A stretch of DNA of 64,000 nt from Paramuribaculum sp. (lineage in GTDB: Bacteria > Bacteroidota > Bacteroidia > Bacteroidales > Muribaculaceae). A program made the translations under genes and the position numbers. The DNA is taken from assembly GCA_029060545.1 (NCBI GenBank), contig JAIDTT010000082.1:25294-89293 (forward strand), given 5' to 3'. Below, in pieces: positions 58,227 through 64,000 of this stretch. The stretch's first letter is position 1. Every line of letters starts with the position of its first letter. Under the pieces are notes generated by a model. The model searched no databases, had not been told where the DNA came from, and was given only the letters and a program-made list of their open reading frames with translations.

Positions 58227-58234
58227 CAAAGTTA
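58227..58234 (-). promoter_or_regulatory. -7 box 4 bases before the AlbA_2-gene ATG
   Basis: Minus-strand TAACTTTG ends four bases before the start at 58222, implying a leaderless mRNA. Confidence 0.6.
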
Positions 58235-58277
58235 GGGAATTTTTAATTATAAACTATTATTGAGTGTATATTGCATT

Positions 58278-58418
58278 ATGACAGCCTACGGTGTGAAACG
58301 ATTTCTGCCATCGCGGAATTTAAAACCCACCGAATTCGAGGGGTTTAGAATGCAAGCAGGATTGAATGCTTTTACCCTATCTCCAAAGAAGTGGTTTGAA
58401 GTTTTTAGAGCTATTTAG
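58278..58418 (+). CDS. Possible 46-residue small protein
   Basis: ATG to TAG open frame too short for the ORF track. The C-terminal half, with NAFTLSPKKWFEVFRAI, has a protein-like amphipathic pattern and a conserved-looking feel, but I cannot name a family and no promoter box is evident. It may be the tail of a degraded gene. Confidence 0.25.
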   Translation: MTAYGVKRFLPSRNLKPTEFEGFRMQAGLNAFTLSPKKWFEVFRAI

Positions 58419-58463
58419 CGAATAATCTGATCTTCGGCTATGAAAATCCGGGATATGGAATCT

Positions 58464-58517
58464 CGGAAGCAGGCGCGCCACGGCGCGCTGAAGCTTCCGC
58501 TCCCGGCTGACGCATTG
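58464..58517. repeat. Direct repeat, right copy, with compound palindrome
   Basis: Outer arms CGGAAGC/GCTTCCG and inner arms GCGCGCC/GGCGCGC around an AC loop, with extra bases on the 3' side, followed by CTCCCGGCTGACGCATTG. Same orientation as the left copy at 56762. Confidence 0.8.
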
Positions 58518-58603
58518 CAACGATGTGGGGGCAAGCACGGGGGTGGTAGATGCATTGCTTTTGCGGGAGCCTGCGCCTCGGGATTCTTAGGTGAATTTAG
58601 TGA

Positions 58604-59773
58604 TTATGAGTGGCGGCAGGTGGGGTAGAGGTAGCGGGTGGTGAGGACGGCGGTGAACATGTAGATGCCGGCGAGTACCCAGAGCATGATGTAGGGCTGT
58701 GAGTTGGCCGAAAGGAGTGCGCCGTTGGAGTTGAGGCGGATGAAGCCTTCGACGCCCCATGTGGCGGGGATGGCGTCGCCGACGAGCTGCCAGAAGCCAT
58801 TCATGGCGTAGCGCGGCCATGTGAGCCCGGATAGGAAGAGGAATACTACGGAGGTGAACACGAGCACGAGCATTGAGCTCTCACGCTCTTTGACAAACAC
58901 GCTCAGGGTGATGCCCAGACAGCCGGAGGCTATGAGCAGGGGCAGGATGAAGAGCATATAGTCGGTGAGCTCGCCGATATGGGGCAATGAGAAGATGCGC
59001 GGCACGATAAAGAGTACGAACACGCATACGGGTAGGTAGAGGGTGACGTAGCAGAGCACTTTGCCTACGACGGTGGTGAGGCTTCCGGCGGGTACGGCGA
59101 GGGGGTCGACACCGCCGTTGCGTCGGCGTCGCTCTGATCCGCCCGCGGCAAGCATGGTGGTGCCCAAGAGCATACTCTGCTGAAGGATGAGGACGAGTAT
59201 ACCGGGGATGATGAAGGATGCGAAGCCTTGCGTGGGGTCGCCGAGCCAATATGCTTCGGATCCGGTGGGTGCGCCGCTGATGCTCTGCCCTATGAGGCCG
59301 AGATCGTCGAGTGTCTGCTGCTGTATCTGCGCGCCGGCGGCGAGCTGCACGTCGGTAAGGCAGGTGAGGAAGGTGCGGTAGCGCAGGAGGAGCGACATAT
59401 CGCTGTAGAAGGTGGCCACGCCCTGCTCTCCGCGACCGAGGCGGTTGCCATAGTCGGAGGGTATCTCAAGTACGGCAAAGGCGTCGTGAGAGTTGAGGAT
59501 GTCGCGGGCGGCGGGAAGGTCGGGTGCATAGTCGTAGACCTTCATACCCTGGGTGGCATCGAGCATCCTCACCAGATTGCGCGACTGCTCGGAGCGGTCG
59601 TGATCCACGACGACGAAGGGGAGATCGGTGAGTGTCTCCGGATTATAGATTATCGTATAGACCAGCGGATAGGCGATGGTAAGGAAGAAGAAAAACAGCA
59701 TGACGCCCACGTCGGAGAATACCAGACGGAATTCCCGGCGATATACTCGAAGTAATGTTGCAAGCCAGTTCAT
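58604..59773 (-). CDS. ABC-2 type exporter permease (second)
   Basis: 389 residues of the ABC2_membrane_3/YhgE-like type: helix near 20-40, a large periplasmic domain (about 45-175), then five helices with the typical FIIPGILVLILQQSMLLGTTML and VFLFLSGLTWPRYAMNGFW. Its ATG overlaps the stop of the upstream permease (ATGA), indicating coupling and probably a heterodimer. It is the last gene of the TolC-HlyD-permease-permease operon. No ATP-binding domain in the protein. Confidence 0.87.
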   Translation of the reverse strand: MNWLATLLRVYRREFRLVFSDVGVMLFFFFLTIAYPLVYTIIYNPETLTDLPFVVVDHDRSEQSRNLVRMLDATQGMKVYDYAPDLPAARDILNSHDAFAVLEIPSDYGNRLGRGEQGVATFYSDMSLLLRYRTFLTCLTDVQLAAGAQIQQQTLDDLGLIGQSISGAPTGSEAYWLGDPTQGFASFIIPGILVLILQQSMLLGTTMLAAGGSERRRRNGGVDPLAVPAGSLTTVVGKVLCYVTLYLPVCVFVLFIVPRIFSLPHIGELTDYMLFILPLLIASGCLGITLSVFVKERESSMLVLVFTSVVFLFLSGLTWPRYAMNGFWQLVGDAIPATWGVEGFIRLNSNGALLSANSQPYIMLWVLAGIYMFTAVLTTRYLYPTCRHS

Positions 59774-60936
59774 GGTACGTACACCGGATTTTTACAATGC
59801 TTCTTCAATCGTGGCAGACCGATGAGGCCTACGAGCGGGAATATGAGCAGGGCTACGTAGAAGAAGCGTGAATAATATAGATCGATGCCGTTGAGCGCCT
59901 GATCCACATATATGAGGAAGTAGTAGCGCACGGGCAGTATGTAGCTGAAGATACCGACGGCTCCATACATCTGCTGCACGGGGAATGAGAAGGCTGCGAT
60001 GGAGAAGGCCAGGATGCTCACGAGCGAACAGATGCTGACGGCCAGACGGAGGTTGGGCACGGCGCAGCACACCGTAAGTGCGAAGCCCTGGCAGGCGAAT
60101 ACCATGAGTACCATGGCGAGTATCATGTGCCATGCGGGGCAGTTCATGGGGAAGTGGAAGAAGCCGTACATGATGGCCTGACAGCCTACGCCTACTATAA
60201 TCTCGATGACGGCCTGCGGCATGAGCTTGCCCACTACGGCCACGAGCATGGAATTGCCTGACCGGCGGAGCCACTCGGGTGAGGTGCCGCGCTTCATCTC
60301 CTCGCAGATGCTGTAGGCTGTGACGAGGCAGACCATAAGGGCTATCACGCCGGGCACGAAGGAGTTGGTGAGATAATAGTTGTAGTTGGTCCAGGGATTG
60401 CCGATCTGCTGCTGCACGATGCTCACGGGCTGTATGAGGGCGGCCACGGCCCCATCTTCCATACCGGTGCTGACGAGGGTGGTCTGCACGAGGCCGCCGG
60501 TGGTGGTGACGGCTGTGGTCTTGAACCCCTTGAATGCCAACGAACCGGGCACGAAGTAGGTGAGGTTGCAGTAATATGAAATTGTGGGCTGCTGTCCGCT
60601 GAAGGCTTTCTGCTGGAAGTCGTCGGGGATATAGAAGAATCCGAAAATCTTGCCGGAACGGACGGCCTCCACGGCTTCGTGGTAGGAGTCGAGCTTCATC
60701 GACACGTCGGTGAGCTCTCCGGCGGCGAGATTGCGCGTCACCGTGCGCGACAGTTCACTCTGGTCGAGGTCGACCACGGCAGTAGGCACTTTCAGCGGCA
60801 GGCCTTCGTCCATCATATTGATGAAGAAGAGCGTGAAGAGCAGCGGCACCACTATGATGCACACCACGTAGATGCGGCGGCTGAAGAGTGAGCGCCATCC
60901 GTAGCGAAGCGACCGGCTGAGAGTGGATTGTGACAC
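59770..60936 (-). CDS. ABC-2 type exporter permease (first)
   Basis: 388 residues with the same plan as its neighbour: N-terminal helix (about 20-38), periplasmic domain with VPTAVVDLDQSELSRTV, then five helices including FVPGVIALMVCLVTAYSICEEMKRGT. Relatives of this pair (YbhS/YbhR-like) export drugs or lipids together with an HlyD adaptor and an ATPase. The HlyD gene stops 39 bases upstream. Confidence 0.87.
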   Translation of the reverse strand: MSQSTLSRSLRYGWRSLFSRRIYVVCIIVVPLLFTLFFINMMDEGLPLKVPTAVVDLDQSELSRTVTRNLAAGELTDVSMKLDSYHEAVEAVRSGKIFGFFYIPDDFQQKAFSGQQPTISYYCNLTYFVPGSLAFKGFKTTAVTTTGGLVQTTLVSTGMEDGAVAALIQPVSIVQQQIGNPWTNYNYYLTNSFVPGVIALMVCLVTAYSICEEMKRGTSPEWLRRSGNSMLVAVVGKLMPQAVIEIIVGVGCQAIMYGFFHFPMNCPAWHMILAMVLMVFACQGFALTVCCAVPNLRLAVSICSLVSILAFSIAAFSFPVQQMYGAVGIFSYILPVRYYFLIYVDQALNGIDLYYSRFFYVALLIFPLVGLIGLPRLKKHCKNPVYVP

Positions 60937-60975
60937 GGCTTGCGGGGATTATCTGTTGGAGGGGGTGGATTCGGA

Positions 60976-61995
60976 TTAATTGAGATAGTGGACTACGGTC
61001 ATGCCGGGACGCAGCTCGGGGAGCGGCTCTGTGGGTCGAGCCTTCACTTCGAAGGTGCGTGAATCCCATTCGCCGGTCGACTTGGTGGCTCGCCACGTAG
61101 CGTAGCTGCCCATGTCGCGACTGTAGTATACTTCGAGCTTGGTCTCCTTCTTGTCGAGCGCGGGTACCATCACGGTGATGGTGTCGCCGAGCTTCAGATC
61201 GGAGAGGTAGTCCTCGCGCACGTTGAAGGTCACCCACTTGTCGTCGATCTTGAGGAGCGACATGATGGGGGCGCCGAGGCTCACGAGTTCGCCAACCTGG
61301 GGATAGATCTGATCGATCTGGCCGTCGCAGGGTGCGGTGAGGTACTGGTCCTCAAGCAGGCTCTCCACTTCGGCGATACCGCTCTGAGCCACATTGACCA
61401 TAGAGGCGGCTGCGGCCTTGTCCTCGCGCTGTGCGCCTGCACGGGCGAGCTGGAGCTGACTGCGGGCTGCGGCTTCGGCACCCTTGGCGGCCTCGAAGGC
61501 TGCCTTGGCTTCGTCGCGCTTCTGCTCGGACACTACGCCGGCCTTATAGAGATTTTCCATGCGGTCGTAGGTCTTCTGGGCTATCTGGCGCGCTGCCTCG
61601 GCCTGGCTCACCATGGCCTGAGCGGTCTGCACGATCTCGGAGCGTGTGCCGGCGTCGACTTTCTGCTCACCGGCAAGGGCTACATCTTTCATCGACTCGG
61701 CCTGAGCCAGCTTGGCCTCGGCGAGCGACGAGTGGATATGCACCAGCGTGTCGCCGGCCTTCACCATATCGCCCTCCTTGACGTAGAGCTCAACCACACG
61801 TCCGGGCAACTTGCCGGAGATGCGCACCGACGTGGCATCGGCCTGTCCCTGAAGGAGATTGTCGGGGTGCTCAAGGAAGAGGAAGCCCACGATAGCGAGG
61901 CCTATCACCACCAGTATCACTATAAGCATGGCAAACATCAACACCCGGTTTTCGCGACGGACGTCGGCTGCAGTATTCAAAGGTTCTTGTGCCAT
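60976..61995 (-). CDS. HlyD-family membrane fusion protein
   Basis: 339 residues. A short cytoplasmic N-terminus, one membrane helix (about 18-42), lipoyl/barrel-sandwich halves (GKLPGRVVELYVKEGDMVKAGD and LTAPCDGQIDQIYPQVGELV) around a long alpha-helical hairpin rich in Ala/Glu (about 95-205), and a C-terminal beta-barrel. It bridges the inner-membrane permeases to the TolC-like channel encoded next door. Confidence 0.92.
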   Translation of the reverse strand: MAQEPLNTAADVRRENRVLMFAMLIVILVVIGLAIVGFLFLEHPDNLLQGQADATSVRISGKLPGRVVELYVKEGDMVKAGDTLVHIHSSLAEAKLAQAESMKDVALAGEQKVDAGTRSEIVQTAQAMVSQAEAARQIAQKTYDRMENLYKAGVVSEQKRDEAKAAFEAAKGAEAAARSQLQLARAGAQREDKAAAASMVNVAQSGIAEVESLLEDQYLTAPCDGQIDQIYPQVGELVSLGAPIMSLLKIDDKWVTFNVREDYLSDLKLGDTITVMVPALDKKETKLEVYYSRDMGSYATWRATKSTGEWDSRTFEVKARPTEPLPELRPGMTVVHYLN

Positions 61996-62053
61996 AATCT
62001 TTTTGATTATAAAGTAGGTTTGTATTTCTTGAATTCGGTTATGTCGGTTGGGA

Positions 62054-63523
62054 TCACTTGGCGTCGGCCTCGGGGTAAGGGAGATTGCCGAGCACTTTGG
62101 CCAGATACACGTCGCAGAGATGCACGTCGATCATGGCGTCGATCTTCTCGGAGTTGGCCTTGAGCCATGCGGTCTGCGCCTCCATCACATTGTCGGTGGT
62201 CATCACACCCTCGCGGAATCCGAGGTCGGCCTGACGCAGATTCTCGTCGGCTTTCTCAAGATTGGTGAGAGTCATGTGATAGGTCTTCAGGGCCTCCTGT
62301 GCGCGGAATGCCGACTGGCTGACCTGCAGTTCGACGAGTTCGCGGGCATCCTCGAGTTCGAGTGCTGCGATCTGAGTGTCGACCTGTGCGGCTTTGTATT
62401 TATGGTAGTTGCCACCCCAGTGCCATAGCGGGATGCTTACGGTGGCACCGATGGAGAATGCGCCGCCGAAGCGGTTGGCGAAGCCGTTGAACATATTGGG
62501 GTTGGAGAATGAATAAGCACCTATCAGCGCTACCTTCGGGAGCATATCGCTCATAGCCACGCGCTCCTTCTGCTTCAGGGCGTTGACCCCCATCTCAAGT
62601 GCGCGGAGATCCTGACGGCGGGCGTAGACCTCCTCCATATTATAATATGTGGCGGGTGGAGTTGTCTGCTCTACGGCGCGCGAATCCTCGTCGGCCAGCG
62701 TCATGCGGGTGTCGACCGGGAGGCCACACACCTGGGCGAGCGCCATGCGGGAGAGCACCAGACCATTGTCGACCTTCGTAAGATCCACTTCGGCCTGATT
62801 GAGCTTTACGTCCACGGTCAGCAAGTCGGAGCGGGTGGCCACACCGTTTTCGACCATCAGCGCTACATTCTGGCGGAGCGACTTGAGCAGATCCACATAG
62901 CTCACGGCCAGCTCCTGCTTGGCCTTGAGGCTCACCACCTGCCAGTAGGCTCCGTCGACGGCGTAGATGAGATTCTGCGCCTCGGCATTGTGGAGCGAGC
63001 GGGCTATCTCTTCGGCATAATGGGTCAGTCGGTTCATAGCCACAATCTTGCCGCCCATATACACGGGCTGGGTAAGGGTGACGGCGCCGAAAAATACGTT
63101 GTGTACGTCGTAGGTCATCGCCTCCTTCGGTATCAGAGCTACAGTGGAGGGGATATATTGTCCGTCGGGGCCTTTGACGGGCTCGCCGGTGGCGGGATTC
63201 TTCACCAGATTGAACTCATACTGCTGTGTCTCGAGATTGAACGTCTTGGTAGGCAACAGCTGATCTTTGGAAAATATCGATACTTCCTTCTGATTGTAGG
63301 CGTATCCGCCGTTGAAGTCGAGGGCGGGGAGATAGGCGGCGAAAGCCTCCTTCTGCTCATAGCCGGCCTTGCGCACGGCCTGCGAGCGTATGCGCAGCTG
63401 CTTATTGTTGGCCAGCGCCAGGGCGCGACACGAGTCGAGCGTCACTACCTGTGCGTCGGCAGCCACCACAGTGATTCCGAAAGCAAACGATATCAACAGA
63501 ATGCGGATGAATAATTGTTTCAT
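62054..63523 (-). CDS. TolC-family outer membrane channel
   Basis: 489 residues with signal peptide (GITVVAADA-Q). Two structural repeats typical of outer membrane efflux proteins are visible, the first starting TLDSCRALALANNKQLRIRSQAV and the second around ALEMGVNALKQKERVAMSDMLPKVALIG. It forms the trimeric exit duct for the exporter. First gene of the operon, with a -7 box about 73 bases upstream. Confidence 0.92.
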   Translation of the reverse strand: MKQLFIRILLISFAFGITVVAADAQVVTLDSCRALALANNKQLRIRSQAVRKAGYEQKEAFAAYLPALDFNGGYAYNQKEVSIFSKDQLLPTKTFNLETQQYEFNLVKNPATGEPVKGPDGQYIPSTVALIPKEAMTYDVHNVFFGAVTLTQPVYMGGKIVAMNRLTHYAEEIARSLHNAEAQNLIYAVDGAYWQVVSLKAKQELAVSYVDLLKSLRQNVALMVENGVATRSDLLTVDVKLNQAEVDLTKVDNGLVLSRMALAQVCGLPVDTRMTLADEDSRAVEQTTPPATYYNMEEVYARRQDLRALEMGVNALKQKERVAMSDMLPKVALIGAYSFSNPNMFNGFANRFGGAFSIGATVSIPLWHWGGNYHKYKAAQVDTQIAALELEDARELVELQVSQSAFRAQEALKTYHMTLTNLEKADENLRQADLGFREGVMTTDNVMEAQTAWLKANSEKIDAMIDVHLCDVYLAKVLGNLPYPEADAK

Positions 63524-63595
63524 AACCTAAGAGTTAACAGTTTCGACGGCGAGCTTGCGGCCACAGCACTACAATGCCCGGGCGCGGCTGCTCTA

Positions 63596-63603
63596 CAAAT
63601 ATA
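63596..63603 (-). promoter_or_regulatory. -7 promoter box of the exporter operon
   Basis: Minus-strand TATATTTG, about 73 bases before the tolC-like ATG. No regulator gene of the usual TetR type is next to it. Confidence 0.5.
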
Positions 63604-63690
63604 ACTCCATCCGGGCAGAAATGGTTGGGTCGGCACGCGAAATTTCCCCTTTCGCCCAACTTTTACCCATTTTTTCCGACTTATGGGTCA

Positions 63691-63725
63691 AAATGGGTGT
63701 TTTTCAGAGCGAAAAACGCCCATTT
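63691..63725. repeat. 15-bp-stem hairpin in the tolC/transposase intergenic region
   Basis: AAATGGGTGTTTTTC and GAAAAACGCCCATTT pair over 15 bp with one G-U wobble around AGAGC. It could be a terminator shielding the IS element or the IS end itself; nearby words (cttatgggtcaaaatggg, ataggtcattttgggtg) echo each other. Confidence 0.75.
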
Positions 63726-63780
63726 AACATTCTATAGGTCATTTTGGGTGCTATATTCGTTGTAAATACCTGTAATTCAT

Positions 63781-63788
63781 TATTTTTG
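63781..63788 (+). promoter_or_regulatory. -7 promoter box of the transposase gene
   Basis: TATTTTTG on the plus strand, 27 bases before the ATG at 63816. Confidence 0.45.
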
Positions 63789-63815
63789 TCACTTTCAAAA
63801 GTTAAAAGCTGCGTT

Positions 63816-64000
63816 ATGAACAAAAAAGTGCCCGTCATGCGATTCCCCCAATGTGCGCAAGGACGGAACGTACAAATCCACCCAACGCTATAAGTGCGTG
63901 ATATGCGGTCTGCGCTTCCGAGGGGGTCATAAAATAACTGCGGAAGAGGTGTGGGATCGTTATCTTCACGGTAAGCAAACGGTAGCAGAGATCAGTGCTC
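63816..64000 (+). pseudogene. IS transposase N-terminus, frameshifted, cut by window end
   Basis: From the ATG the frame stops after 25 codons. The +1 frame, entered at an A6 run (63822-63827), reads as a zinc-ribbon transposase start: CPSC, then YKCVICGLRF, then a helix-turn-helix-like EEVWDRYLHGKQTVAEISA. With five A residues instead of six the product would read MNKKCPSC in one frame. So either one A has been gained, or the base is a sequencing error, or the shift is programmed. Zinc-ribbon plus HTH is typical of several DDE transposases (MULE/IS1-like); the IS family is not determined. Confidence 0.6.

Larger units (their letters stand above)
58223..58603. other. 381-base stretch with one small ORF and a palindromic repeat
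   Basis: Holds the promoter of the AlbA_2 gene, a possible 46-codon ORF and the right copy of the direct repeat. Nothing else is recognised. Confidence 0.55.
63524..63815. other. Intergenic region between exporter operon and transposase
   Basis: Contains the exporter promoter, the long hairpin and the transposase promoter. No further gene seen. The left end of the IS element probably lies here, but I could not place its inverted repeat. Confidence 0.5.

Overview
The window looks like chromosome of a host-associated Bacteroidales bacterium, probably near Muribaculaceae. The order-level call is firm: promoters carry the Bacteroidota -7 box TAnnTTTG, there is a fused SecDF, an lptE-(TPR gene)-secG cluster, DUF4919-type and beta-helix lipoproteins, and almost no Shine-Dalgarno sites. 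The family-level guess rests only on overall gene style and fairly high GC.

Layout. 1-3 kb: the end of a surface-polysaccharide locus (O-antigen polymerase-like protein, Wzz-like chain-length protein). 3.1-7 kb, minus strand: a three-gene operon of an NTP-transferase/PLP-enzyme fusion, an ornithine-cyclodeaminase-family protein and an opine-dehydrogenase-family protein, possibly making and activating an unusual amino-acid or imino-acid substituent. 7-10.9 kb: GH13 enzyme, SprT-like protein and PatB/MalY lyase. 11-21 kb, plus strand: a long run with Rel (ppGpp), PgpH-like HD phosphohydrolase (c-di-AMP), two small conserved proteins, a GH2 beta-galactosidase and a U32 protein. 21-22.6 kb: an accessory patch with a four-helix-bundle protein, clustered palindromes, a lipoprotein and an orphan C-terminal coding fragment. 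22.6-48 kb is mostly housekeeping: comM, pldA, pgi, gpsA, lysS, a sigma-54 activator, asparaginase, metG, secDF, a sugar kinase, rpsA, an rRNA methylase, pfkA, a flippase-like protein and an AraC regulator. 49.2-50 kb: a probable small RNA, palindromes and an AT-rich membrane-protein gene. 50-54.5 kb: a stand-alone phage-like pair, a large terminase with intact catalytic motifs and a long possible phage structural protein whose end lies in the +1 frame. 54.6-56.3 kb: lptE, TPR gene, secG. 56.3-58.6 kb: a second accessory patch (XRE protein, AlbA/RecG-like regulator, repeats). 58.6-63.5 kb: a TolC/HlyD/two-permease exporter operon without its own ATPase. The right edge enters a transposase gene with a frameshift.

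The two least expected things are (i) a dispersed family of tiny hairpins, TGTAG followed by a 9-bp stem beginning GG and a 2-nt loop, whose stem sequences differ between four copies while pairing is kept, clustered beside accessory genes, and (ii) the two-gene terminase module with its apparent +1 frameshift. The opine/NTP-transferase operon is the most likely undescribed biosynthetic system.
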